From: Maribacter cobaltidurans | GTDB lineage: Bacteria; Bacteroidota; Bacteroidia; Flavobacteriales; Flavobacteriaceae | Assembly: GCF_002269385.1 (NCBI RefSeq) | Contig: NZ_CP022957.1 | Location: 3,401,001-3,465,000, forward strand | Direction of reading: 5' to 3' | Length of the DNA stretch: 64,000 nucleotides | Part shown: piece by piece, positions 52,256-60,464 of the stretch | Layout of the letters: each line of letters starts with the position of its first letter | How positions within the stretch are numbered: position 1 is the first letter of the stretch | Made by a program: the position numbers and the translations under genes | The notes under the pieces: generated by a model | The model's database searches: none | The model's input: only the letters and a program-made list of their open reading frames with translations | What the model was told of the DNA's origin: nothing

Positions 52256-53095
52256 TTGTATCTCAAACTAAAACGTTCTGTTGAACTATCGGGCAAAAGC
52301 CAAAGCACCCTGACCAACTATGCCCGCTGTCTTTCACACATAGCCCTGCATTTTAAGTGCAGTCCACTCGATCTGGATGAAGAACAGGTGCTGGATTATC
52401 TACATGTTTTAAAGTCCCGGCACAAGACCCCGTCGAGCAGCTTCTTCAAGCATACCGTTTATGGTCTGAGGTATGCCTACCGGATATCAAATCGTAAAGA
52501 GATGCAGGTAATGCTCCCCGCTATTGAGCGTCCCAAAAAACTCCCTGTAGTTTTAAGTTGTAGGGAAGTAAAGCAACTCTTAAAAGCCCCAAAACTACTG
52601 AAGCACCGTCTGGTATTGGCGCTGCTTTATGGCTGCGGACTGCGCTGTTTTGAACTGTGCAACCTACAGTTAAAAGATCTGGATTTTGATCGTATGATGC
52701 TTCACGTCCGCCAAGGCAAAGGCAGGAAAGATCGGTATGTACCCTTGTCGAGGATGCAGATCCGCGGACTTAAAACATATCTTGCGGCAGAAAATCCTTG
52801 CACCTGGTGCTTCACTGGGAACAATACCGAAGGGCGTCCAGTCCCGCTTTCTACCCAAGGGGTTCGCTGGATTGTACGGGAAGCCCGTAAACATAGTGGT
52901 ATTCAAAAGGAAGTGACCACCCACAGCCTGCGCCACAGTTATGCTACCCACCTTCTGGAAATGGGCTTGGATATTATGAGTGTAAAGGACCTTTTGGGGC
53001 ACGCAGATATACAGACCACACTGACCTACCTTCACGTGGCACAACTGGGCAGGCAAAAGCCTTTCAGTCCACTGGATCGGCTCTACAAAGAGTAA
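52256..53095 (+). CDS. Tyrosine recombinase of the IS91-type element, copy 2
   Basis: 279 residues, same sequence as copy 1, including the H-x-x-R motif THSLRHSYATH and the nucleophile Tyr in LTYLHV. The same eight-A run (52198-52205) separates the ATG at 52195 from the reading frame, so the frame break is shared by both copies and is not a single-read error. Confidence 0.85.
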   Translation: MYLKLKRSVELSGKSQSTLTNYARCLSHIALHFKCSPLDLDEEQVLDYLHVLKSRHKTPSSSFFKHTVYGLRYAYRISNRKEMQVMLPAIERPKKLPVVLSCREVKQLLKAPKLLKHRLVLALLYGCGLRCFELCNLQLKDLDFDRMMLHVRQGKGRKDRYVPLSRMQIRGLKTYLAAENPCTWCFTGNNTEGRPVPLSTQGVRWIVREARKHSGIQKEVTTHSLRHSYATHLLEMGLDIMSVKDLLGHADIQTTLTYLHVAQLGRQKPFSPLDRLYKE

Positions 53096-54225
53096 TGGCA
53101 TCCGCTGCTCACGAAGTGGCCCAGGTATTAAATCGCAACAGGGAGTCTTTAGCAGACTGTTGTGCCACCAGCTGGCAACTAAGGACCCTGCACGCCCTGC
53201 GCAAATGTCGTACGGCTGCCCTGGGCGGTCACATTGACCACTGCACGAATCCATCCTGTAATACCTTGCACCTGAGCTACAACAGTTGCCGCAACCGGCA
53301 TTGCCCAAAGTGTCAGGGGCACAAAAGGGAACAATGGATCAGGGCACGGGAAGAAGAGCTCTTGAACGTTCCTTACTTCCACGTGGTATTTACCCTGCCT
53401 TCAGAACTCAACCGCCTGTGCCTGTACGAACCCAAACTGCTGTATGGCCTGCTGTTCAAAACTTCATGGGAAGTCATAGCGGGGTTTGCTTCCAATCCTA
53501 AGTTTTTAGGTGCCGGTCCCGGGATGATCGCCATCCTGCATACCTGGGGACAGAACCTGTCCCTGCATCCGCACTTGCATTGTATCGTGCCCGGTGGTGG
53601 GGCAACCAAAAGTGGTAAGTGGAAACCTGCCCGGAACAAGGGGAAATACCTGTTCCCGGTCAAGGCCATGAGCAAGGTATTCCGTGCCCGCTTTGTTGCA
53701 GGGTTACGTAAAAAAATTAAAACAGAACAACCAGAGGCCCTTTACCAAAGCCTGTTCAAAAAAGAGTGGGTCGTCTATTGCAAGCGTCCGTTTTTAGGGC
53801 CACCTCAGGTAGTGGAATACCTTGGTCGCTATACCCATAAAATTGCGATCAGCAACCACCGAATCAAAAACCTGGATGACAGCGGCGTGGTGTTTTCGGT
53901 AAAAGATTACCGCCACGGGGGAAACAAATCCCTGATGTACCTGAGCGATACTGAATTCATCAGGCGCTTTGCCCTGCACATACTCCCTAAGGGGTTTGTG
54001 CGCATCCGCCATTATGGGATATTAAGTGCTTACCATAAACGCAAAAGTCTTGACCACTTGGGTAAAACCCTGGGGAAGGTACAGCTCCAAGAAAAACCGC
54101 CCCTGCAACACCGAATCTGCCCATCTTGTAAAAAGGGAGAACTGGTGACCCTGCATACGTTTACCGCACGGGGACCACCGGCACACTGGATCACAAAACT
54201 TAAAAAATACACTAAAGCACAGTAA
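53095..54225 (+). CDS. IS91-family transposase, copy 2
   Basis: 376 residues, same as copy 1: zinc-binding N-terminus, HUH motif LHPHLHCIVPGGG and Y2_Tnp region YLGRYTHKIAISNHRI. It overlaps the recombinase gene by one base. Confidence 0.92.
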   Translation: MASAAHEVAQVLNRNRESLADCCATSWQLRTLHALRKCRTAALGGHIDHCTNPSCNTLHLSYNSCRNRHCPKCQGHKREQWIRAREEELLNVPYFHVVFTLPSELNRLCLYEPKLLYGLLFKTSWEVIAGFASNPKFLGAGPGMIAILHTWGQNLSLHPHLHCIVPGGGATKSGKWKPARNKGKYLFPVKAMSKVFRARFVAGLRKKIKTEQPEALYQSLFKKEWVVYCKRPFLGPPQVVEYLGRYTHKIAISNHRIKNLDDSGVVFSVKDYRHGGNKSLMYLSDTEFIRRFALHILPKGFVRIRHYGILSAYHKRKSLDHLGKTLGKVQLQEKPPLQHRICPSCKKGELVTLHTFTARGPPAHWITKLKKYTKAQ

Positions 54226-54519
54226 GAAAATAAACGCCCTTTGAACGGGATAGGGAAGCCTATGTCCGAAACCAAGCAAAAGCGGCCAAAATACCCCAAA
54301 AACAGGAGGTTCAATAGAATTTAAGAAGTGATGGACATACTCGGGAGAAAAACAAGACCTCCAAATCACTATACGGTTCAAGTGCAGACCTTAAATAACC
54401 CATCCTAAAACAGACCAATACCCATAGAAGGCTGACCGACAGAGAACCGGTTCAGTCAACACGACGTTCATGCTGGGTCGTACCGACCACACGAACGCTA
54501 GTTATTAGCAAAAGTTTTT

Positions 54520-55032
54520 TTATTCATTCTTCATAAATTCAGTCACCACAGAACTTTTTTCAGATTCCATTTCGCAAGTCCAACTATCTATCCACCATCT
54601 TCCATTTTCGTAATGAAGTTGAACGCTATTCAGTCCTCTTATATTAGATTCCGTATTTGGGTCAGTTCGTATTTCAAATGCACTCCAAACTTGTGCAATA
54701 TTTCCGTATTTGCTCACTTTTCTTTTAAGTTCCTTTTCGTAAAAATCCTCTTTCGGCGATAATCCGATTGGTATATATTCCGCTTCAAGACTATGCGATT
54801 CCGCTTTTCCATTTTCGTCCAGTCTTGTGATTACAGCATTTTCTGAATGAATAAATTTATCTCTTTCGAATTCCCAAGGGTCACTACTCGAACCTGAAAC
54901 AACATCATAATATGCATTAATTATTGCATCTATTGATTGCACATCTTTTGCATATTTTTCTTCGTTCGTCTGTCCGAAAATTGAATTACAAGCAAAAATT
55001 ATGCTTAATGATGTTAGAATTATTTTGTTCAT
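54520..55032 (-). CDS. Exported SnoaL/NTF2-like hypothetical protein
   Basis: 170 residues with signal peptide MNKIILTSLSIIFACNSIFG. The mature part resembles NTF2-like/SnoaL-like proteins: an N-terminal helix with SIDAIINAYYDVVSGS, a central RDKFIHSENAVITR, then strands VWSAFEIRTDPNTES and LHYENGRWWIDSWTCEME, typical of the family's last sheets. Ligand unknown. Single-gene cassette 54505-55059. Confidence 0.65.
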   Translation of the reverse strand: MNKIILTSLSIIFACNSIFGQTNEEKYAKDVQSIDAIINAYYDVVSGSSSDPWEFERDKFIHSENAVITRLDENGKAESHSLEAEYIPIGLSPKEDFYEKELKRKVSKYGNIAQVWSAFEIRTDPNTESNIRGLNSVQLHYENGRWWIDSWTCEMESEKSSVVTEFMKNE

Positions 55033-55049
55033 TTCAGTTGGTTTTAAAT

Positions 55050-55178
55050 TTTTGCTAACGTGTTTGTGTATGATTAGTTGCGTGGTTTAGCAACTAAGTT
55101 AGCAAACTTTTACGAACCCGTGAATATTCCGCAGGAATATTCGCAAGTAAGCTCAATGAAGCAATTAATTATACACGG
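55050..55178. other. attC-like site 8 (short class)
   Basis: It opens TTTTGCTAACG (mirrors TTAGCAAAA at 54505). GTGTATGATTAGTTGCGTGG pairs with AAGCAATTAATTATACACGG; the apex is GAATATTCCGCAGGAATATTC. IS110 copy 2 separates it from its core TGTTAGCAAA at 56473. Confidence 0.75.
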
Positions 55179-55227
55179 CTTAAGTTTGATTCTCTATAAA
55201 TTGATTGTATAAATCAGAAAGAACAAA

Positions 55228-55355
55228 AGAGAGAATTAAGGTTACTATACACGGTGAAGCTTTAGACTTCGACAACATTGATAATCCTCTCTCTTTTACT
55301 ACTTAAATCACGTTCAGTTCTGTGAGACCTAGATCTCGTTTTCAAGTTGTTGTGA
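55228..55355 (+). ncRNA. Candidate bridge RNA of IS110 copy 2
   Basis: Same sequence as in copy 1. Here the guide strand and the actual left flank of the element agree over TATACACGG, and the uninterrupted neighbouring site 9 agrees over CTATACACGGTG. Confidence 0.6.
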
Positions 55356-55390
55356 GCAGAAGTAGCCAGTTCTTTCATAAAACATTCGTT

Positions 55391-56362
55391 ATGAATAAAT
55401 ATAAAGAAACTTTTGGAGTCGACATCAGTAAGGATGTCTTTGATGTACATGGTAGTAACATTGGTCACAGCCAGTATAAGAACGATGAAACGGGATTCAG
55501 GAAATACCTTAAGGAATTGCCCCAAGGTTCATTGGTGGTTATGGAAGCTACCGGTTATTATCATTATAGACTTGCACAGTTTCTTTACAAAAACGGAGTA
55601 ATCGTTTCTGTTGTAAATCCATTGTCCATAAAGCGTTTCATACAAATGAAACTGGCCAAGGTAAAGACGGACAAAAGTGATGCAAAGGCTATTTGTGAAT
55701 ACGCTTTGTCCAATGATGTTCCACTCTACAATTCCTTGACGGATACCCAGAGTGAATGTTTACAGTTGTTCCGGTTATTGGACACCTATTTAAAACAACG
55801 TACCGCAACTAAGAACAAGATACATGGAGAAGCTGTTCTGGGTATTCCCTCAAAGTTTGTCCATCGTTCCTTGGTGCGTAACAAGAAGCAGCTTGATAAG
55901 GAGGTGATAGCCATCGAATCAAAAATCCTTTCCTTGGTAAAAGAAGACCAACAAGAGCAATTGACCTTAATCACCAGTATACCGGGAATAGGTCAAAAGA
56001 CCGCATTGTTCTTGATAGTTGTGACGGATGGTTTTTCCAAGTTCGAGAATGCATCACAGCTCTGTAGTTATGTCGGAATTACCCCAACGATCAGAGAATC
56101 GGGGAGCAGCGTTAGAGGTCGTGCACGGATAAGCAAAGTGGGCAATAGAAAGCTACGTAATCTTTTGTTCCTATGTTCCTTTACCGCCTGCAAGCACAAC
56201 AAGGCATGTAAGGAGGTATATGAGCGAATCGTGAACAAGGGGAAGAGCAAGAAACTGGCATTGATAGCTGTAGCCAACAAGCTTCTTAAACAGAGTTTTG
56301 CAATCGCCAGATCCGGATTGCCCTATGATGAGGGTTTTGTCTCTGTTCTGACTAGAAGGTAG
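55391..56362 (+). CDS. IS110-family transposase, copy 2
   Basis: 323 residues from the ATG at 55391, the same protein as copy 1: DEDD residues in FGVDISKDVFD, VVMEATGYY and KTDKSDAKA, and the SIPGIGQKTAL and GSSVRGRARISKVGN motifs. Confidence 0.93.
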   Translation: MNKYKETFGVDISKDVFDVHGSNIGHSQYKNDETGFRKYLKELPQGSLVVMEATGYYHYRLAQFLYKNGVIVSVVNPLSIKRFIQMKLAKVKTDKSDAKAICEYALSNDVPLYNSLTDTQSECLQLFRLLDTYLKQRTATKNKIHGEAVLGIPSKFVHRSLVRNKKQLDKEVIAIESKILSLVKEDQQEQLTLITSIPGIGQKTALFLIVVTDGFSKFENASQLCSYVGITPTIRESGSSVRGRARISKVGNRKLRNLLFLCSFTACKHNKACKEVYERIVNKGKSKKLALIAVANKLLKQSFAIARSGLPYDEGFVSVLTRR

Positions 56363-56497
56363 AATGAAAGTAAATGATTTTTTTGACCATAATCCTTACC
56401 TATGGGTTGTGGTAGAGGATAACTATGTTTCAAATTTAATGCGGAAAAGAGTTGTTTTTTAGCTCAGTTCTTTGTTAGCAAATCGTTTTTTATTATT

Positions 56498-57136
56498 CTA
56501 CCAATTTCCTTTTTCATATAAATCCAAAAATGAGGATGCTGACAAATTAAAAAAGTCTACCAAAAAGTGAGCCAATATAATCCATCGCAAACTGTCAGTT
56601 TTCTTATAAACCAGTCCCCAAATTATTCCCATAATGAATGTTGAAATTATTACTGTTATTCCACTATTCAATTCTGAATTCACACCGAAAACCGCGTGAT
56701 TAAGAGCAAATACTAAACTTGTAAAAATTATTGCAATCCAATTTGACCAGTTTTTTGTGTAGTCCAAAAGTAGTCCACGCCAATAAAATTCCTCAAGCCA
56801 AGGGTTAATTAGAGCTAATAAAATCCAAGGTAACCAGACTTGCCAAATGTCTAATGTTTCGTAATGCATTAAAAATAATGGAAGTGGAAGTATTCCAATA
56901 AACAAAGCCAAAATGTTCCAACCGAATGAACCTTTTGATTTTTGCAACCATTTTTTTCTTGTTTCCTTTTCAGTATATCTCAAAATAAAAAACAGAAAAA
57001 GACACCATTCAATTAAGATTATTGGTATAAAAGCCCATTTTCCAATAATATTCCCGAACAGAAAGGCAATTCCGAAGTTAATTGCAATAATCAAAAATGG
57101 TGATGCAAGAACTATTTGTTTTTTTGTTAAATTCAT
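56498..57136 (-). CDS. CPBP family intramembrane glutamic endopeptidase
   Basis: 212 residues with about six transmembrane helices. The Abi/CPBP motifs are present: EEFYWRG within NPWLEEFYWRGLLLDYTKNW (motif 1, about residues 112-131), a His in SLVFALNHAVFGVN (motif 2), and WGLVYKKTDSLRWIILAHFL (motif 3-4). The family cleaves CAAX-like or other membrane substrates and is often linked to bacteriocin immunity. Single-gene cassette 56474-57168; the start is 25 bases inside the cassette end. Confidence 0.87.
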   Translation of the reverse strand: MNLTKKQIVLASPFLIIAINFGIAFLFGNIIGKWAFIPIILIEWCLFLFFILRYTEKETRKKWLQKSKGSFGWNILALFIGILPLPLFLMHYETLDIWQVWLPWILLALINPWLEEFYWRGLLLDYTKNWSNWIAIIFTSLVFALNHAVFGVNSELNSGITVIISTFIMGIIWGLVYKKTDSLRWIILAHFLVDFFNLSASSFLDLYEKGNW

Positions 57137-57159
57137 TCAGGATTGGTTTTTGTCAAATG

Positions 57160-57297
57160 TTTGCTAACGTGTTTGTGTATGGTTAGTTGCGTGTTTTAAG
57201 CACTAAATTTAGCAAATAAAAACGGAATAGAAAATCCGCGAGGATTTTCGTAAGTAGGCGAGAACCAAGCAATTAACTATACACGGTGTTCTATGCA
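57160..57297. other. attC-like site 9 (short class, uninterrupted)
   Basis: It opens TTTGCTAACG (mirrors GTTAGCAAA at 56474) and ends CGGTGTTCTATGCA. GTGTATGGTTAGTTGCGTG pairs with AAGCAATTAACTATACAC; the apex stem is AAAATCC-GCGA-GGATTTT. Best intact reference copy of the site in the window. Confidence 0.75.
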
Positions 57298-57302
57298 GTT
57301 TT

Positions 57303-58355
57303 TTATCCGCTGTTTCTTCTTTTAAATTTCTCATATTCTTTTTCCACGAAACTTTTTCCAGGTTCCCAAAGTGAAATAATCCGACCAACTTCGTCAAATA
57401 CCTTTGCATTGTTCCTTTCGCTAATTGTTTTCATTGCTTGGTAACTACTCCTGAAATTTCTAATTCTTTCACAGGCTTTTTCGAGTTCAAAAAAAGTAAC
57501 TGGTGTTTTCTGTTCTCGCAATCTCATATAGTTAATTAAAATCTGACTGTTTTTTTGATTCGGCTTATTGAACCAAACAGGCACTTTTTTATAGATTTTT
57601 GCTAATTCGAGTTCTTTTGAAGTTCCGTTATAATTGTCCGAACTATTTTGAGGACTTTGTACATAAATTGTCCGTTGAATTTCTGTTTGGGTTGAATCGT
57701 ATATTTTAATCTTAAAATCCTCCAAAACTTTTTCGACCACGCTTTCGCTGTGTTCTCTTAAAAGTTTGTTTTTTAGTTCAGTTTTTAAATATTCCGCATA
57801 CTCGGTTGTCGTGATTTCGTTTTTGAGATTTTCAACTGTTTGGTTTTCCTTTATTGTCTCAATTTTCTTTTGGATATAGCGCTCAATATTTTCATAACTG
57901 AAAGTTTCTTTTTGAAAAAGATTGATGAAATTCAAACCTTTCGGATTGTTTTTTTTGAACGAAATTCTTTCTAAAAGTTCGGATTGGTTTGAACCGACCA
58001 AAGAGCCGTCAACAAATATTTTGATTTCATTTCCGATTAAGATTCCAAAGTTCAGGCGTAACATTCGCATATAAGACGAAAGTTGGTTTTGATAATTTGG
58101 ATTTTTCAAATCGGCAGAAGGATTTTTAACTTCAATTACGAACAGGTTTGTGTCGTCAGATTTTATTATGATATCAGGCGTAATTCTGTTGGATGCTCCT
58201 AATTGTATGTTTTCTCGAACCGAAATTTCTCGTTTAAAATGACTCCAGCCTAACTTTTCAAATGCTTGAATTACTTTAAGTTCAAAAACTTGTTCAGATG
58301 CGTTGGAAGGAATACTTTCCGAAAGTATAAAACATAGTTCATTCCATTTTTCCAT
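57303..58355 (-). CDS. HsdR N-terminal-like (PD-(D/E)XK) nuclease-domain protein
   Basis: 350 residues. Residues about 20-130 resemble the type I restriction HsdR-N / PD-(D/E)XK fold: KVIQAFEKLGWSHFKREISV, PDIIIKSDDTNLFVIEVKNP (Asp, then E-x-K) and YQNQLSSYMRMLRLNFGILI. The remainder is helical and charged (ERYIQKKIETIKENQTVENL) with a C-terminal unknown domain. Without helicase or methylase partners it may be a stand-alone defence nuclease or a decoy; inference only. Single-gene cassette 57288-58407. Confidence 0.72.
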   Translation of the reverse strand: MEKWNELCFILSESIPSNASEQVFELKVIQAFEKLGWSHFKREISVRENIQLGASNRITPDIIIKSDDTNLFVIEVKNPSADLKNPNYQNQLSSYMRMLRLNFGILIGNEIKIFVDGSLVGSNQSELLERISFKKNNPKGLNFINLFQKETFSYENIERYIQKKIETIKENQTVENLKNEITTTEYAEYLKTELKNKLLREHSESVVEKVLEDFKIKIYDSTQTEIQRTIYVQSPQNSSDNYNGTSKELELAKIYKKVPVWFNKPNQKNSQILINYMRLREQKTPVTFFELEKACERIRNFRSSYQAMKTISERNNAKVFDEVGRIISLWEPGKSFVEKEYEKFKRRNSG

Positions 58356-58397
58356 ATTCTGTATTTTTTTCTTTAATGTTCGAGTGTTCGTTTAAAT

Positions 58398-58533
58398 TGC
58401 ATAGAACGGTCTCGGCTATGAACAGTTGCGTGTGTTAGCACGGACTTTTGCAAGTACACAACAAGCTGAAAATTCCGCAGGAATTTTCAGGATATACCTG
58501 TAATAGCAATTGTTTATAGCCATTGTTGGCATT
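58398..58533. other. attC-like site 10 (short class)
   Basis: It opens TGCATAGAACGG (mirrors GTTCTATGCA at 57288) and ends CCATTGTTGGCATT. GGCTATGAACAGTTGCGTG pairs with TAGCAATTGTTTATAGCC; the apex is GAAAATTCCGCAGGAATTTTC. Confidence 0.75.
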
Positions 58534-58536
58534 TCG

Positions 58537-59715
58537 TTATTTTTTTAATCCGAGAGTTTCCAATATTTCTGTCGGTTGGTCTATCTTTTTTAGTTTTTTC
58601 TCTAAATCTCTGCTTTTACTGTCTCTTAGTCCTTTCATTTTATCTGTAAGTCGTAAGGCTAAACTTAGTAATTCGCTTTTCTCTTGCAAATCAGTCGTAT
58701 TTTTTAATTCCGAGTTAAGATGATTAATTGCGATTACATATGCATTATACAAATGTTTCTTTTTGGTCTTATAAACTGTCTCGCTAAGAAGCATCGACCC
58801 AGCTTTATCTTCAACTACATATAATTTCTCAACAGTTTTCTTTTCCCGTTCGTATTCTTTTGATTGGTCATTGACTTTTTTTGTCAGAGCAAATTTTTCT
58901 TTTTCTATTCTTTTAATTCGTTCTGCCTCTTTCTTTTCAGCCAAACGCTTTTCTTTCAGTAATTTTCTTTTTTCTTCTTCTTTCTTGGCCTTTTCTATTT
59001 CTTTTTGTTGAGTTAATTCCTTTTCTTCTTGTGTTGGTATTCTCTTGCCTAACTCATACAATTCTTTAGACTTAATAGTTCCGTCCTCTTTATATTCAAT
59101 CCATTCGCCATCCTTTTCGCCATTTATTAAAAAACCTTTTACTTCCAAATAACCAGATTTACTCCATCCTAAATATTGGCCATCAATCTGTTCATTTTCG
59201 TTTATAACATATTCAGCGAATTTATTGCCATTTTCATAATATTCGTAACTCTTTCCAATTTGCAAAATCTGCTTTTCTTGTCCATTAGGGAAGTAAATAG
59301 TATTACTAACGAGTTTGTCATTTTTATATATTTGTTTGAACTCTAAATATCGTTTGCCATCTTTACTAAAATTATATCTCAGTTGTTCGCCATTCAATTT
59401 TCCGTTTTTATAGTTTGAAACTGTAGATATTTTACCCAAACTATTTATTCCGCCATAGGTTACTGAAGCTTCATTGGCACCTAAATAGGTTGTCGATTTT
59501 CCATTCAGTTTATTATTGGTATAACTTCTTTGTTCTAACAAATTTCCATATTCATCGTACAATTTATAATATCCATTGATAGTCGGTGTGTTCGGTTTTA
59601 CTTGATATACTTCTTTTAATTTGGTTTTTGAATATGGGTCATAATATGTTTTTACCAAAGATTGAGAGTAAATAAAGTTAGATAAGAATAAAAGTAGCAA
59701 TGTAATTTTTTTCAT
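58537..59715 (-). CDS. Exported MORN-repeat (YwqK-like) protein with C-terminal coiled coil
   Basis: 392 residues with signal peptide (MKKITLLLLFLSNFIYSQSL). MORN_2-type repeats run through residues 25-235 (NGYYKLYDEYGNLLEQRSYT, NGEQLRYNFSKDGKRY, DGQYLGWSKSGYLEVKGFLI, DGEWIEYKEDGTIKSKELYE), as in YwqK antitoxin-like proteins. A long basic/acidic coiled coil follows (about 240-300, KEIEKAKKEEEKRKLLKEKR). It shares a cassette with the small gene 5 bases upstream and could be its immunity partner, which is inference. Confidence 0.78.
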   Translation of the reverse strand: MKKITLLLLFLSNFIYSQSLVKTYYDPYSKTKLKEVYQVKPNTPTINGYYKLYDEYGNLLEQRSYTNNKLNGKSTTYLGANEASVTYGGINSLGKISTVSNYKNGKLNGEQLRYNFSKDGKRYLEFKQIYKNDKLVSNTIYFPNGQEKQILQIGKSYEYYENGNKFAEYVINENEQIDGQYLGWSKSGYLEVKGFLINGEKDGEWIEYKEDGTIKSKELYELGKRIPTQEEKELTQQKEIEKAKKEEEKRKLLKEKRLAEKKEAERIKRIEKEKFALTKKVNDQSKEYEREKKTVEKLYVVEDKAGSMLLSETVYKTKKKHLYNAYVIAINHLNSELKNTTDLQEKSELLSLALRLTDKMKGLRDSKSRDLEKKLKKIDQPTEILETLGLKK

Positions 59716-59720
59716 AATTT

Positions 59721-60245
59721 TTATTTTATTGATTTGCAGGGTTTTTGAAATACGTTATCGAAAGCTTTTTCCATTTGCTCTCTGATTATTTTAGAACTAT
59801 TTTTCATTTTATGAATTATCACAATCCATTTCCAGTTTTTATAGGGTTCTTGGTTTATATTTATTCCATTGACTTTGTCTTCAATTTTTAAGCAAACCTT
59901 GTAATTCGGTTCGTTACTTTTTCTTGTTGACTTGTATTTTTCATTCGAAAGATGACTTAGAAGTCTTTTTTTGGTAAAATAGGAATGACCTCTGTAAATA
60001 GCTTTTAATCCTCTAAATTCAAATAGGCATTTATTTTCTTCAAATTGTTGGTCGGCTAATATGATATAAAAACCCCTACCGTAATAAGCTTTATCCAAGT
60101 CATCTTCTGTTTCTACATTTATAATCTGAATGTCGCTATCTGGTTTTAAGTAGTGATAGTTTCTAAAATATTCTTTTAAATCTTTTTCGATTGATTTTGA
60201 TGTGTTTTCCATCAAAGAAGTATATTTTGTAATTCTATCTTTCAA
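59721..60245 (-). CDS. GIY-YIG-like small protein
   Basis: 174 residues, not exported. The stretch GRGFYIILADQQFEENKCLF followed by YRGHSYFTKKRLLSHLSNEK looks like the two halves of a GIY-YIG nuclease domain (G-x-Y-I...Y-R-G-x-S...K-R-L-x-x-H), although the second motif reads YRG instead of YIG. A catalytic Glu could be in the C-terminal helix (REQMEKAFDNVF). First gene of the cassette, 5 bases before the MORN protein gene. Confidence 0.45.
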   Translation of the reverse strand: MKDRITKYTSLMENTSKSIEKDLKEYFRNYHYLKPDSDIQIINVETEDDLDKAYYGRGFYIILADQQFEENKCLFEFRGLKAIYRGHSYFTKKRLLSHLSNEKYKSTRKSNEPNYKVCLKIEDKVNGININQEPYKNWKWIVIIHKMKNSSKIIREQMEKAFDNVFQKPCKSIK

Positions 60246-60265
60246 TTTGAAGTTCGGTTATAATG

Positions 60266-60393
60266 AATGCCAACGTTCTCGGCTATGAGTAGTTGCGTGG
60301 TTTAGCGATTAACTTTGCAAGTACACACCAAACTGAAAATCCGCGAGGATTTTCAGAAGTAGGCGGTAACAAGCAATTACTTATAGCCATTGT
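60266..60393. other. attC-like site 11 (short class)
   Basis: It opens AATGCCAACG (mirrors GTTGGCATT at 58525). GGCTATGAGTAGTTGCGTGG pairs with AAGCAATTACTTATAGCC; the apex is GAAAATCC-GCGA-GGATTTTC. IS1182-type copy C is inserted at its core; the core reappears at 62131-62143. Confidence 0.75.
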
Positions 60394-60464
60394 GCCTGTT
60401 GCACAAGTTAAGAAAAAAACGGTCTTGATCATTGCCGTTCGGTAGATCGATCGTAACTTTAGGT

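Larger units (their letters stand above)
52110..54504 (+). mobile_element. IS91-type element with tyrosine recombinase, copy 2
   Basis: Identical in layout and, as far as read, in sequence to copy 1 (shifted by 5307). Its left edge is the TGTT that follows IS110 copy 1; its right edge joins the cassette start TTAGCAAAA. 54226-54504 is its non-coding 3' end. Confidence 0.85.
55179..56472 (+). mobile_element. IS110-family element, copy 2 (1294 bp)
   Basis: Same ends and length as copy 1. Inserted between TATACACGG and TGTTAGCAAA, the intact arrangement seen uninterrupted at 57279-57294 (TATACACGGTGTTCTA). This defines the element borders to within about one base. Confidence 0.92.
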
